From contig CAZAPQ010000091.1 in assembly GCA_964487415.1 (NCBI GenBank), positions 1 through 42,271 of the forward strand: a stretch of 42,271 nt of DNA, written 5' to 3'. This DNA comes from DRVV01 sp964487415 (lineage in GTDB: Archaea > Thermoproteota > Bathyarchaeia > Bathyarchaeales > Bathycorpusculaceae). Made by a program: the position numbers and the translations under genes. Below the pieces are notes generated by a model, which made no database searches, was not told the DNA's origin, and saw only the letters and a program-made list of their open reading frames with translations. This document shows, piece after piece, positions 6,421 through 15,603 of this stretch (position 1 is the first letter of the stretch; each line of letters begins with the position of its first letter).

Positions 6421-6634
6421 ATTACAGACTTAAATCGCGCTACACCTTCCATGTAATTAATTCAGTAATTAGTCTGCAAATGCCTAAACGGCTAGCATGT
6501 CAGAGCATTAACGCGTGTAGAGAATTATTAGCCAAATTGATAGGGAAAATGGAAACAAAGATTGGAGCGCGAGTGCAATTAAAACTTTGAAAATAGTTAT
6601 GAAATATATCAATTTCCGAAATAATAGTTTTAAA

Positions 6635-6647
6635 GGATATATTAAAA
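6635..6647 (+). promoter_or_regulatory. TATA box of the 29-residue gene
   Basis: GGATATATTAAAA is a strong archaeal TATA-like element, centred about 25 bases before the ATG at 6666. That spacing predicts transcription starting at or next to the start codon, so the message would be leaderless. Confidence 0.55.
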
Positions 6648-6665
6648 GCCTTTTTTAGTGATTCC

Positions 6666-6755
6666 ATGTTGGACAAGCGTCAGCTTCGCAAAATGCTCAA
6701 AGAACATGGATATTCTGATGGTGCTGTTAAGGCAATAATCAAATGGTATTCGTGA
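6666..6755 (+). CDS. probable leaderless 29-residue helical microprotein
   Basis: The frame encodes MLDKRQLRKMLKEHGYSDGA and a further nine residues ending in KWYS. It predicts two short helices with a GYSDGA turn: a basic first helix and an amphipathic second helix ending in a tryptophan-tyrosine pair. No Shine-Dalgarno sequence precedes it, but a TATA box about 25 bases upstream fits leaderless translation. It resembles a compact helical hairpin or a single helix-turn-helix unit. It is separated from the downstream tRNA thiolase by its own T-rich end. I do not recognise a family, and chance cannot be excluded at this length. Confidence 0.5.
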   Translation: MLDKRQLRKMLKEHGYSDGAVKAIIKWYS

Positions 6756-6850
6756 TCCCCTTTCATTTTTGGAACAATTCTTTTCTTTTATGACAGTTTT
6801 TTTAGAAAGGTTTTTGATAGTATTCCAGTCCGTTTGTTTAGGGTTTCCCG

Positions 6851-7801
6851 ATGCCATTCAAATGCAATAAATGTCGCTCAGCAGTCGCAGAAGTTTTTAT
6901 ACCCTATGCTAGACTGCGTTTATGTCCAGACTGCTTTAGCCAGTTCTATATTGCAAGGGTTAAGAGGACTGTTGATGAGTACAAAATGTTCGGCGAGAAG
7001 GATTCGATAGGTGTTGCCCTATCAGGTGGCAAAGATAGCGCCGCACTATTGCATGCTCTAAAGCATGCATACCCAAATTTTGATTTTAAGTCTTTGCATG
7101 TAAATTTGGGTATTCCAGAGTATTCCTCACACTGTCAGATGAAGGTTGAGAAGTTAACCGCTAATTTAGGTGTAGAACTCCACATTTTTGACCTTCGGAA
7201 AGAGCTTGGTATAAGCCTAGACGACTTTAAGAAAACCCAGTTTAAACATAAAATCTGCTCTGTCTGCGGAACCATAAAGAGACATGTCTTCGAAGAATTG
7301 GCTCAAAAACTCCAAATTAATGTTTTGGCAACAGGCCACAACCTTAATGACATGGCCGCTGTAATGTTCAAGAATTTCATTTATGGACGCTGGGAACAGC
7401 TTGTAAGGCTAAAGCCGGTTCTGCATCCACAAGCTGAAGGAATGACCCGCAAGGTAAAGCCCCTCATAAAGTCTCCAGAAAACGAGAACCTGCTATATTG
7501 CCTTTACAATGAAATACCCTTCCGTGAAATCGACTGTATATTTTCGCTTGAGGTTAATGCAAGAAAAGACATTAAACTCTTAGAGGTTCTGGCAAAGGAC
7601 AACCCACACCTTTGGCATCAGATGTTAAATAGATTTCTAGAAATAATACCCATGCTTGAAAGTAAAGTTCCAAAAAAGCCAATTAAAAGGTGCCAAAATT
7701 GCGGTTTTCCATCGGCACATGAGATCTGTGCCTACTGTAAAAGGATTTCTATTGTAAGGCCTATGAGAAATTTAGTTAGCGAAGATGCCGTCAAGCCTTA
7801 G
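6851..7801 (+). CDS. ttuA: tRNA 2-thiolation enzyme, TtuA/NcsA family (TIGR00269-like)
   Basis: This ATP-pyrophosphatase activates a tRNA uridine so that sulfur can be inserted. An N-terminal zinc finger has C5-x2-C8 and C25-x2-C28. The PP-loop is VALSGGKDSAALLHAL (~55-70). The central CSVC pair and the later cysteine in LLYCLYNEIPF match the three ligands of the [4Fe-4S] cluster in TtuA-type enzymes. A C-terminal finger has CQNC and CAYC. Length (316) is typical. Substrate position is not certain: homologues act on U54 (TtuA) or on wobble U34 (NcsA). The gene ends 11 bases inside the 3' end of convergent alaS. Confidence 0.9.
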   Translation: MPFKCNKCRSAVAEVFIPYARLRLCPDCFSQFYIARVKRTVDEYKMFGEKDSIGVALSGGKDSAALLHALKHAYPNFDFKSLHVNLGIPEYSSHCQMKVEKLTANLGVELHIFDLRKELGISLDDFKKTQFKHKICSVCGTIKRHVFEELAQKLQINVLATGHNLNDMAAVMFKNFIYGRWEQLVRLKPVLHPQAEGMTRKVKPLIKSPENENLLYCLYNEIPFREIDCIFSLEVNARKDIKLLEVLAKDNPHLWHQMLNRFLEIIPMLESKVPKKPIKRCQNCGFPSAHEICAYCKRISIVRPMRNLVSEDAVKP

Positions 7802-10592
7802 CGCCAACCTGTCTTCTAATAACATCCTCAGCCTTTTTAATGGCTTCTTGAAGCTTATCTATTACCGGTCCTCCTCCCTGGGCAAAGTTTGGTCTTCCAC
7901 CGCCTCCACCGCCTATGATGGCTGAGGCTTCTCGCGCTACTTCCACGGCGTTCACACCCCTTTCTAGGGCTTTCTTTCCAGCCATGATCACCACCCGTGC
8001 CGTTTTTCCGTCAGCTCCATAAAGCACTGCCACTAAGGATTCATCGTTTTTCACAGCCTCGCTTGCCATTTGAATCATCAGATCGACATTTACATTGCTT
8101 CCGAAATCTCGGAACAGAACCTTCACGCCGTTCACTTCCTTCAACTCCTGGGCTGCTTTAACCCCGGCTAATGTGCCTTCCCGCTCTGCAAGCTCTTTTA
8201 TAAGTCTCCTCCTTTCAGCGTCGACTTCCTTTAGTTCTCTTAAAAGTTTCTCAGCCGTTTTATCAAGCTTTTCCAACGGAGAATTTAGGATTTCTGAAAC
8301 TCGCCATAGAAGTTCCTCATTCTTTTGAATGGCCTTCAATGCGTATGTGCCGATGGAATAGATCAGCCTCTCCACGCCATCCTGTATTTTTTCCGTGTGG
8401 AGTATCTTAATGAAGCCTATCTCCCCAGTGTTTTTAAGATGTGTTCCGCCGCAAGCTTCAACTTCCCAATCTCCAATTTTCACAACGCGAATTTCTTTTC
8501 CAGGAACTGCTCCGCCTTGGTAAAGTCTAAAGCCATAGAGGCTTTCTGCTTCAGACCTTGGCATCCAAGAAATTTCCACTGGGATATGCCTAAAAACAGC
8601 CTCGTTTGCTAGTTGCTCTATTTTATAAACTTCTTCTCTTGTAAGCCTCTTATAATGGGAAATGTCCAGCCTTGAACTTTCAACGCCCTTTTGAGTGCCA
8701 AACTGCCACACATGCTGCCCCAAAACCCGCCTTGCTGCGCTATTTATGACGTGGGTTGCAGTATGACTTTTCATTAGGGCATAGCGCTTCTCCCAGTCAA
8801 TAACACCCCTAACAATAGCGCCCTCTGTAGGGATGACATCGCCCTTAATTTTATGAACTATAACTCTGCCTACTTTTTGAACATCCACGACTTCAACTTT
8901 CTCATCGCCTACTCTGAGATATCCACCATCCGACGGCTGTCCTCCCCCCTCTGGATAGAAGCATGTTTTATCCAATACAACATGCTCTTTCCCAATAACT
9001 TTGAGAACTTTCGCCTCAAACTCCCTCATATACTGATCCTTGTAGTATAAGGGCTCAGTTTCAGGAAGATCAGCCACATGTTCTTTAAGCCAGTCCTCCG
9101 TTTTTGTAGTTTCCTCCGTCTGCTTCGCAGTTTGTGCCATATGCCTCTCAGCGATTAAGGCGTAGAAATTGTCAGGAACAGAAGCTGACAGCCCTTCCTT
9201 TTCGGCAATTTCCTTAACAATTTCTGGCGGTATGCCATGTGAATCATAGAACTCCACAAAAGTTTCCACGGGAACATTTTGAATCCTTCTTGCTTTAAAC
9301 TCCTCTGTGATTCGTCTTACCAGAGCTCCACCCCTTGTTATGGTCTCCTTGAATTTTTCCTCCTCTGCTGAAAGCATTTCCATTATCTCGTTTCGCATCT
9401 CCTTAAGGTGGGGGTAATCCACAGACCAGTATTTGATCTGCATATCAATAATATCATACAGCCTATTGGGAATGCCGAGCATTCTTAAAAGGCGATAAAT
9501 CCGTCTGAAGAGGAGTCTCGCTAAATAACCCTCTTGTATGTTTGAGGGTACAACTCCCTCGGCAAGTATGAATGTCAAGCATTTTGTGTGGTCCGCCACT
9601 GTGAATGCATTTTCTATCGGGGTTAAAATTTCATTTAACTGCAAAGCATCCATGCCTAATTTTTCCGCGACTTTCTTCCTAGATTCAAGAATGCCTGCCG
9701 TTTTATCCAGGTTGATTAGTGCTGAATATTTTGCAACCTCTGCAAGGAACTTATTGTCCACTTTGCTTATGTTGGCCATCTTAAAAATTTCCTCAAGCAA
9801 ATCACCGTATATGGCATGAAAGGCGCTTGGGACGCCCTGTGACAGCCAAGTATAGCGTTCTATGCCGTATCCCGTGTCCACTGTTCTTATTGGTAGTTTT
9901 ATTAGTTTATCATTAACAACCTTGTACTGCATAAACACTAAAGTGGCAACCTCTAGGCCTCTCACTATACATTCAAGACATGGGCCGGCATTTCCGCCTC
10001 CAGACCACATCTCTTCTTTGTATGTTACTTCCTCCGGTTTTATGCCCAACTCTCTTATGAATTCGTCATGATACCTTACAGTCTGGTCTTTCCAGTAAAC
10101 CTCCTTATCTGGGTAGTTGAAGGCATGATGGCCTCCCATTTCAAATATTGTTATATACTTTCCGAAAGTCGGGCCAGTATTGGTTATGTCCACCAGCCTA
10201 ATGCACGGCTGAACTATGACTAGGGGATTTGCTGGCGGCGGCGCTATTCCCTCGGTTACATATGGTTGAAAGTCAATTATGCTCGCGTGGGTTAGGTATA
10301 TGTCATCCCTCCAACGGGCTACAACAGGGTATGGTTTTATTCGTGTATGCCCACGTTTCTCAAAGAAGGACATGAAAGTTTCACGCATTTCTCGCGCACT
10401 ATAACTTCGCGAAGTTGGAGGGTTCCCCAAAAATGTGTAATAGGCGCATCCCTCTGCCCTTGCTTCCCCGCAAGTTTCGCGGTCAGGGTTTAGAGTCCAG
10501 AAATACGTGTTGCACCTTGGACAAAGTTTCCTAATGTATCCCTTTTCCTTAAAGAATGGAAGGGCATATTCCTCCGCTGGGAATTGCTCCAA
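7791..10592 (-). CDS. alaS: alanyl-tRNA synthetase, archaeal type
   Basis: The enzyme charges tRNA-Ala. The 933-residue product has the archaeal N-terminal extension with a C-P-R-C pair and the class II core (FMSFFEKRGHTRI, FEMGGHHAFNYP, GGGNAGPCLEC). The editing domain has its metal-binding pieces HTATH (near 605) and CGGTH (near 714), so misacylated Ser/Gly should be cleared. A C-terminal C-Ala region ends in a glycine-rich GGGGGGRPNFAQGGG stretch. The start is a TTG with AAAAGGAG upstream; no in-frame ATG is better. It follows the FUN14-type gene by 73 bases and is convergent with the thiolase gene. Confidence 0.97.
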   Translation of the reverse strand: MEQFPAEEYALPFFKEKGYIRKLCPRCNTYFWTLNPDRETCGEARAEGCAYYTFLGNPPTSRSYSAREMRETFMSFFEKRGHTRIKPYPVVARWRDDIYLTHASIIDFQPYVTEGIAPPPANPLVIVQPCIRLVDITNTGPTFGKYITIFEMGGHHAFNYPDKEVYWKDQTVRYHDEFIRELGIKPEEVTYKEEMWSGGGNAGPCLECIVRGLEVATLVFMQYKVVNDKLIKLPIRTVDTGYGIERYTWLSQGVPSAFHAIYGDLLEEIFKMANISKVDNKFLAEVAKYSALINLDKTAGILESRKKVAEKLGMDALQLNEILTPIENAFTVADHTKCLTFILAEGVVPSNIQEGYLARLLFRRIYRLLRMLGIPNRLYDIIDMQIKYWSVDYPHLKEMRNEIMEMLSAEEEKFKETITRGGALVRRITEEFKARRIQNVPVETFVEFYDSHGIPPEIVKEIAEKEGLSASVPDNFYALIAERHMAQTAKQTEETTKTEDWLKEHVADLPETEPLYYKDQYMREFEAKVLKVIGKEHVVLDKTCFYPEGGGQPSDGGYLRVGDEKVEVVDVQKVGRVIVHKIKGDVIPTEGAIVRGVIDWEKRYALMKSHTATHVINSAARRVLGQHVWQFGTQKGVESSRLDISHYKRLTREEVYKIEQLANEAVFRHIPVEISWMPRSEAESLYGFRLYQGGAVPGKEIRVVKIGDWEVEACGGTHLKNTGEIGFIKILHTEKIQDGVERLIYSIGTYALKAIQKNEELLWRVSEILNSPLEKLDKTAEKLLRELKEVDAERRRLIKELAEREGTLAGVKAAQELKEVNGVKVLFRDFGSNVNVDLMIQMASEAVKNDESLVAVLYGADGKTARVVIMAGKKALERGVNAVEVAREASAIIGGGGGGRPNFAQGGGPVIDKLQEAIKKAEDVIRRQVGAKA

Positions 10593-10665
10593 TTCTAAGC
10601 GCTCCTTTTATGTTCTCCTTTTAGATTTCAGAGGATAAACTGTTTGTGTGCATTAAAAGGTTTTG

Positions 10666-10974
10666 TTATCCAAGTTTCAGGCCTATTAGAAATCCTGTGA
10701 CAAAGCTTCCGGCGAAGGGAATAAGCGCTATGACTTGAACAAGCAATGAGGATGCTGCGTAGGCCATTCCTAAAAGCCCGCTAATGCTCTCTAGAAGTGC
10801 ATCGTAGTTTATGCTTATTATTCCCTTCATGCCTAAGTAAACAAGTGCGATTATGAAGAGGCCAATAAGGACCAGTATTATTTTGCTTATCTTTTTGAGG
10901 GCGTAGCCTATTATGAATCCACCCAAACCGCCTAAGCCAAGCTGAAAAATCATGGATGGGATAATATCATTCAT
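10666..10974 (-). CDS. FUN14-family small membrane protein
   Basis: The 102-residue product carries the FUN14 pattern GGLGGFIIGYALKKISK near its N-terminus, followed by two or three hydrophobic segments (IILVLIGLFIIALVYLGM and a C-terminal IALIPFAGSFVTGFLIGLKLG). In eukaryotes FUN14 proteins act at the mitochondrial outer membrane. The role of the prokaryotic members is not established, so only an integral membrane protein should be inferred. It lies between tiaS and alaS on the same strand, 68 and 73 bases from them, possibly one transcript. Confidence 0.8.
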   Translation of the reverse strand: MNDIIPSMIFQLGLGGLGGFIIGYALKKISKIILVLIGLFIIALVYLGMKGIISINYDALLESISGLLGMAYAASSLLVQVIALIPFAGSFVTGFLIGLKLG

Positions 10975-11042
10975 AGCTTTCCCTTCAACAAGTCATCAAA
11001 ATTTAAGGGCATCCGATTTTATAAAACTTCCCACAATGGCTT

Positions 11043-12386
11043 CTAGGGAAAACTCCATTGTGGTATCATTCTAATTAAAGAGGCTTTTTTCTCCATTCCA
11101 TAGCGTATAAGCGGTTTTGTAAGGTGTCTCTGGGATCTTGGCGAAACTATATAAATGCCCTTAGAGAGTTTCCGCTCTAATTTTAAAGCAACCTTTTTAA
11201 GGTTTGGGAAGCGGGAACCACATTTCTCGCATCTGAATCCCTTATCTTTTCCCATGGATTTTAATCTCTTACGACATTTGGGACATAGAGGATTCTGATA
11301 AACTATTAACGGCGCAAGCCTAAGCACTCTGAGCTTTTCAAGGTTTATTGTTATAGGTCTGTTTAATGGTAATGATGGTGGTTTAACTCCCCCATAAACC
11401 TCAACATAATCTCCTTTAATAAGCTGGACTGCCGCATCCCTTAAAGTGCCTGTGGGTTCGTAGGCCGCGCAGTCAATAACTCCGCTTTCATCCTTAATTT
11501 TGAAGATTACATGACTTCCCGGAATAATCTTTGGATTCTCTGCCACTTCACCTCTGACTATTACTGGATGATAAGGTTCTATTTCGCTGAGCCGTTGAAC
11601 AGGTTTCAAATGCGCGTCTGTGCCATGATTTGTCCGGAAGATAATCCATCTTTCCACAGGCTCAAAAACCCTAATCATTTCCGCGGCCTTTTTAACAATC
11701 TCTGGACTTTCACCCCTAATTCCAAAAAGTATAGGGTCTGGCCCTCGTGGCGTGATTAGAATTCTGTTGGTTTCTTTGTCGAAGTTGTTGAATGTGTAGG
11801 GTGCTGTTGCCCTATCCATTTCTATAACTGATTTTGGGTCTACTTGCCTTTTCTTACCGTAATTTTCTGATTTGCGGTAGGCTATAAACTCGAAGGTATG
11901 ATCGCCCCTCAAAGTTTCACCTATGGCTGCTAGACTGCCTATTATCCCTCTTGCCGTCTTGTAGCCGACAGCTTCGGCTTTAAAATGCTTAAGCAGTTTT
12001 AAAGCGTCTCCAATTTTCACGATCCCCGTTATTGTTTCCCTAGCAAATTTTCTGATTTCTTTCGGGATTCGAGAGCCTTGAAAGAAGACGATCCCCGGAT
12101 CAGTGCCCTCATGCTCCAGATCCGATTTTTCTTCAACGGTTTCTATAACATTTTCCTTAATTTCCTCTAAGGAGTTTTCTTCACATTTTATCCTCAAGCA
12201 TAGGGCGCCGTTGCCCCGCGTTTTCCACGGAACATTGGGATTTAACCTGATAAGGTTGGGATAATCGATAAACTGGACGCTGATTTTCCGAAGTTTTTCC
12301 ACTAACAGCGCTGCAATATATGTTGTGCATCCCATTCTAGGCGAGTCCGTGTCATCTAATCCGATATGCAGTGTTTTTATAGCCAT
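11043..12386 (-). CDS. tiaS: tRNA(Ile2) 2-agmatinylcytidine synthetase TiaS
   Basis: TiaS converts C34 of tRNA-Ile2 to agmatidine using ATP and agmatine, so that the anticodon reads AUA and not AUG. The 447-residue length is typical. The N-terminus LHIGLDDTDSPRMGCTTYIA is the conserved kinase-like nucleotide site, and the middle has the family-typical acidic and glycine-rich stretches. An OB-fold lies around 270-345 (PVIVRGEVAE, KGDYVEVYGGVK), and a C-terminal zinc ribbon has CPKC and CEKC. It is archaeal-specific and replaces bacterial TilS, which makes it good evidence for the domain. Its promoter has CTATATG about 25 bases before the likely leader. Confidence 0.95.
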   Translation of the reverse strand: MAIKTLHIGLDDTDSPRMGCTTYIAALLVEKLRKISVQFIDYPNLIRLNPNVPWKTRGNGALCLRIKCEENSLEEIKENVIETVEEKSDLEHEGTDPGIVFFQGSRIPKEIRKFARETITGIVKIGDALKLLKHFKAEAVGYKTARGIIGSLAAIGETLRGDHTFEFIAYRKSENYGKKRQVDPKSVIEMDRATAPYTFNNFDKETNRILITPRGPDPILFGIRGESPEIVKKAAEMIRVFEPVERWIIFRTNHGTDAHLKPVQRLSEIEPYHPVIVRGEVAENPKIIPGSHVIFKIKDESGVIDCAAYEPTGTLRDAAVQLIKGDYVEVYGGVKPPSLPLNRPITINLEKLRVLRLAPLIVYQNPLCPKCRKRLKSMGKDKGFRCEKCGSRFPNLKKVALKLERKLSKGIYIVSPRSQRHLTKPLIRYGMEKKASLIRMIPQWSFP

Positions 12387-12487
12387 TTAATGCAACCTTA
12401 GGTCATGTTGTCAATTAGACGCATATAGATGTTTGATTATTGTGAATTTTTGGATTAAACCGGATTAAATAAAAATGTGGAATTAAG

Positions 12488-12730
12488 TTACTTCGACTGT
12501 TCTTCGATGATTATCATGGTTAATGTTGACCTGACTTTATCAAGCTTTCTTATTCGCCACGTCACAATCTCCTTAAGCTTATCCATGGAATCTGCACTTA
12601 TTTTTGCGACAATGTCATAAACTCCATAAACGGCGTATGCTTCTTCAACTCCTTCAACACTTCTGAGCTGCTTCACAACGTCAGATTCAGAGCCTATCTC
12701 AGTGTTGATCAGCACAAAGGCTTTTGGCAT
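12488..12730 (-). CDS. stand-alone Lrp/AsnC ligand-binding (RAM) domain protein
   Basis: The 80-residue product is a ferredoxin-like alpha-beta fold that matches the effector domain of Lrp/AsnC regulators: FVLINTEIGSE, VEGVEEAYAVYGVYDIVAKI, and a final STLTMIIIEE strand. There is no helix-turn-helix domain, so it cannot bind DNA alone. Such single-domain proteins form decamers or pair with full-length Lrp proteins to sense amino acids. It lies upstream of tiaS on the same strand, separated by 101 bases, and divergent from nnr. Co-regulation with either gene is unproven. Confidence 0.88.
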   Translation of the reverse strand: MPKAFVLINTEIGSESDVVKQLRSVEGVEEAYAVYGVYDIVAKISADSMDKLKEIVTWRIRKLDKVRSTLTMIIIEEQSK

Positions 12731-12851
12731 TTAAAATCCTCCTCAGACATATATGAGGTAGTGCATTCATTAAAATTTTTTGTCGCTCGGGCTGTTTATA
12801 CTCTGGAAACATTCTTATCTCTTTTATCATCATTATGGTATTGGTCTTCAT

Positions 12852-14402
12852 ATGCCTGAAAAGAATGACGTTGTGAAAAGAGTGATTACAAGTCGTGAAA
12901 TGCGAGCTTTAGAAGTGAACGCCGAGTATTATGGAATTTCCCTCCTTCAGCTTATGGAAAATGCAGGCCATAACGTAGCTTCAGAAATAGCTTTAAGGTT
13001 TTCCAAGGACAAGTCGGTTGCGATTTTCTGCGGTTTAGGAGGCAATGGCGGAGATGGCTTTGTAGCAGCCAGACATCTCACGGCCTTAGGCTTTAGGGTT
13101 ATCGTGATCCTCGCTGGAAGGGGTAAGGATATAACACACAAAGCAGCACTGGAAAATTGGAATACGCTACGATCCATGAGGAATATAACCATACATGAGG
13201 TGGCTGATAGTTCGCTAATTCCAGATGTTCAGGCAGATGTGGTCGTTGATGCTCTCCTCGGAACTGGAACAAAGGGCATGCTTAAACCGCCAATTCTACA
13301 GTTTGTCAAGAAAATTAACTCGATGGACGCCTTTAAAGTGGCTGTAGACATTCCAACGGGTATAGACGCTGACACTGGAGAGGTTCTCGGGGAGGCTGTT
13401 AGGGCTGATCTAACAGTCACATTCCACAAGTCCAAGAAGGGACTTGAAAAAGCGAAGGAATATGTTGGTGAACTAATTGTCAAAAGCATAGGCTTGCCTG
13501 AGGAACTTGAAAACTACGCAGGTCCAGGGGACGTTCAAATGGTTTTGAAAGCACGTCGTCCAGAGTCTCATAAAGGCGATTTTGGAAGATTGCTGGTTAT
13601 TGGGGGGAGTGAAACCTTTACAGGCGCCCCAGCTTTAGTGGCACTTGCCGCCCTAAGAACGGGGATTGACCTCGCGTACATAGCCGCGCCAGAGAAAACT
13701 GCCCATGTAATCTCTTCTCAGTCTCCGGATCTGATTACTATAAAGCTTGATGGGAGACACTTGAATTCCGCTAATGTGCCAGCCTTAAAGGCTTACATAG
13801 AGAAGGCGGACGCCATAGCCATGGGACCAGGCCTTGGACTGCATAAAGAAACGGTAGATGCTGTTAAAAACCTAATTGAAGCCATTGAGGCTGCTGGTAA
13901 GCCTTTATTGTTAGATGCTGATGGACTTAAGGCTTTCTCCGGCTTCAAAAGAAAATTAAAGATTCCTCTAGTTTTGACGCCCCATGCCGGAGAATATGCA
14001 ATACTGACAGGCAAGAGACTCTCAGAAGGGCTTACCGAAAAAATCGGGGAGGTTCAGAAGACAGCAGCAGAGCTTGGCGCTACAATTCTACTTAAGGGCG
14101 CCGTTGACATAATCTCTGATGGTGTACGCTTTAAACTCAATTTCACCGGAAACCCTGGCATGACGGTTGGTGGCACAGGGGATGTTCTCTCCGGTATAGT
14201 AGGCGCATTTTTGGCTCAGGATGTAGGTCCATTTGAAGCCGCGGTCGCAGGGGCCTTCATTAATGGCGCCGCAGGAGACTTTGTTTTTGAGGAGAAGGGT
14301 TATCACATGGTGGCGTCGGATCTGCTAAGTTGGATTCCAAAGGTCCTTAATGATCCTATGAGCCATTTAAGGGTGCGCAGCAAGATTGCAAAAGCAACTT
14401 AG
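12852..14402 (+). CDS. nnr: bifunctional NAD(P)H-hydrate repair enzyme Nnr
   Basis: Nnr repairs damaged NADH and NADPH. The N-terminal epimerase half (about 1-220) has FCGLGGNGGDGFVAARHL and VDALLGTGTKG. The C-terminal ADP- or ATP-dependent dehydratase half has GPGLG, LDADGLKAF, LTPHAGEY and GMTVGGTGDVLSGIVGAF. The ATG at 12852 is preferred over an in-frame TTG at 12780, since the extra 24 residues are hydrophobic and not family-like. This gives 516 residues, a usual length. The last codons overlap the tsr3 start by 17 bases, so nnr, tsr3 and the lysE-type gene form one operon. Confidence 0.95.
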   Translation: MPEKNDVVKRVITSREMRALEVNAEYYGISLLQLMENAGHNVASEIALRFSKDKSVAIFCGLGGNGGDGFVAARHLTALGFRVIVILAGRGKDITHKAALENWNTLRSMRNITIHEVADSSLIPDVQADVVVDALLGTGTKGMLKPPILQFVKKINSMDAFKVAVDIPTGIDADTGEVLGEAVRADLTVTFHKSKKGLEKAKEYVGELIVKSIGLPEELENYAGPGDVQMVLKARRPESHKGDFGRLLVIGGSETFTGAPALVALAALRTGIDLAYIAAPEKTAHVISSQSPDLITIKLDGRHLNSANVPALKAYIEKADAIAMGPGLGLHKETVDAVKNLIEAIEAAGKPLLLDADGLKAFSGFKRKLKIPLVLTPHAGEYAILTGKRLSEGLTEKIGEVQKTAAELGATILLKGAVDIISDGVRFKLNFTGNPGMTVGGTGDVLSGIVGAFLAQDVGPFEAAVAGAFINGAAGDFVFEEKGYHMVASDLLSWIPKVLNDPMSHLRVRSKIAKAT

Positions 14403-14910
14403 GATAGTGGTTTATCATGCCGGTCAGTGTGATCCTAAAAAGTGTACAGCATTGAAGCTTAAACGTCACGGATTGGTACATCTTGTGCATCAAATAAAGT
14501 TTCTGCCAAAAAGGGCTGTAGTCTTGAATCCTCTCTCAAAAATAGCCTTCTCACCAGCTGACAAAAAACGCATAGAGAATTTTGGTCTCGCAGCCTTAGA
14601 TTTCAGCTGGGAACATGCTGAAAAAACCCTACTGAAGCACGTCAGAGGTGCATCTCGATGTCTCCCCTTCCTGGTTGCTGGGAACCCGGCTAACTTCGGA
14701 GTTCCAACAAAACTTAGCACTGCTGAAGCCTTGGCAGCAGCTCTATATATTGCCAGTTATAAGGATGAGGCATACAGGCTGCTTTCGATTTTCAAATGGG
14801 GCCACACCTTCATTGAGCTCAATAAAGATAGACTTGAAAGCTATGCTAAAGCAAAGGACAGCTCAGATATTATTGAAATCCAGAAGCAGTTCATAAAGCC
14901 AATGGAGTGA
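14386..14910 (+). CDS. tsr3: rRNA aminocarboxypropyltransferase Tsr3 (DUF367)
   Basis: Tsr3 transfers the 3-amino-3-carboxypropyl group of SAM to a modified uridine in the decoding region of small-subunit rRNA. The 174-residue product begins RIVVYHAGQCDPKKCTALKL, the conserved N-terminal pattern, and continues with LNPLSKIAFSPAD, LDFSWEHAEKTL, RCLPFLVAGNPANFG and LSTAEALAAALYI, all characteristic. The TTG start at 14386 lies within the 3' end of nnr. Its TGA overlaps the GTG of the next gene, so the three genes are translationally linked. Confidence 0.93.
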   Translation: MQKQLRIVVYHAGQCDPKKCTALKLKRHGLVHLVHQIKFLPKRAVVLNPLSKIAFSPADKKRIENFGLAALDFSWEHAEKTLLKHVRGASRCLPFLVAGNPANFGVPTKLSTAEALAAALYIASYKDEAYRLLSIFKWGHTFIELNKDRLESYAKAKDSSDIIEIQKQFIKPME

Positions 14911-15536
14911 CCAAAATGGGGTACATCACAGATCTTCCGCTCTTCTTAGCCACAACTGCTCTAATTTCAATACCCCTGGTTGTGTCACCGGGTCCAGTTT
15001 TTGCGGTTACCGTTGCAAAGGGAGCCCAAAACAAGATGGCTGGTACCCTCATTGCCCTTGGACATGGCGCCGTAGAATTTCCTTTAATCCTCCTGCTCTA
15101 TCTTGGCCTTTCAGAACTCATCAACAACAGCATAGTTCACAGGGTTATAGGCGTTGTAGGCGGATTAATTATGATTTACATAGGCTTTCAAATTCTGAAG
15201 TCGAGAAAAGAAGCGGCCTATGAGCGTAGCCGACCCGAAAGATCATCCTTCGTGGCGGGTTTGATTGCTACCGGTGCAAATCCATACTTTTTCATATCAT
15301 GGGCAACTATTGGAGCTGTGCTTGTGGAGAATGCCGCTATATTTGGCCTTTTTGGACTTTTTCTGTTTTCCGCTGTCCACTGGCTGATTGATCTCATCTG
15401 GGATAGTTTGGTATCCTTAACCGTTTTCAAGTCTCGACGCTTTTGGACTCCAAAAGTGTTCAGCACGATATTTGCATTCTGCTTCATCATTTTAGTCTCC
15501 TTTGGTCTATGGTTTATCATATCTCCCTTTTTTTAG
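14907..15536 (+). CDS. LysE/RhtB-family amino acid exporter
   Basis: The 209-residue product has six hydrophobic segments and the family signature near its start, PLVVSPGPVFAVTVAKGAQN, followed by GALIALGHG-like residues (TLIALGHGAVEF) and a GLIATGANPYFFISWATIGA motif in the second half. Members export basic or other amino acids and similar solutes with the proton gradient. The substrate cannot be read from sequence. The GTG start shares its last two bases with the tsr3 stop. Its presence behind nnr and tsr3 does not reveal a common pathway. Confidence 0.88.
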   Translation: MTKMGYITDLPLFLATTALISIPLVVSPGPVFAVTVAKGAQNKMAGTLIALGHGAVEFPLILLLYLGLSELINNSIVHRVIGVVGGLIMIYIGFQILKSRKEAAYERSRPERSSFVAGLIATGANPYFFISWATIGAVLVENAAIFGLFGLFLFSAVHWLIDLIWDSLVSLTVFKSRRFWTPKVFSTIFAFCFIILVSFGLWFIISPFF

Positions 15537-15603
15537 ACGGCTTATACTCTTTTAGGCTAAACCTTTAAAATTCAGTGACCTACTACTAAAGTTGGGGGAT
15601 GCT

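Noticed and set aside
6564..6580. Similarity of TTGGAGCGCGAGTGCAA here to TTGGAGCGAGAGTGCAA at 27695-27711 (start of the uL22 gene)
   Set aside because: A single short match without shared flanks; most likely chance or a remnant too small to interpret.
6480..6590. Plus-strand frame of 36 codons starting MPKRLACQSINACRELLAKL
   Set aside because: The helix-like end is suggestive, but there is no Shine-Dalgarno sequence or well-placed TATA box, and the codons look no better than chance.
6642..6857. Minus-strand frame of 71 codons overlapping the 29-residue gene
   Set aside because: It runs through the promoter of the tRNA thiolase gene, has no ribosome-binding site, and lies antisense to the better supported microprotein.
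7791..10592. Several plus-strand frames of 65-95 codons inside alaS
   Set aside because: They are antisense to a fully conserved synthetase and show no motifs or ribosome-binding sites.
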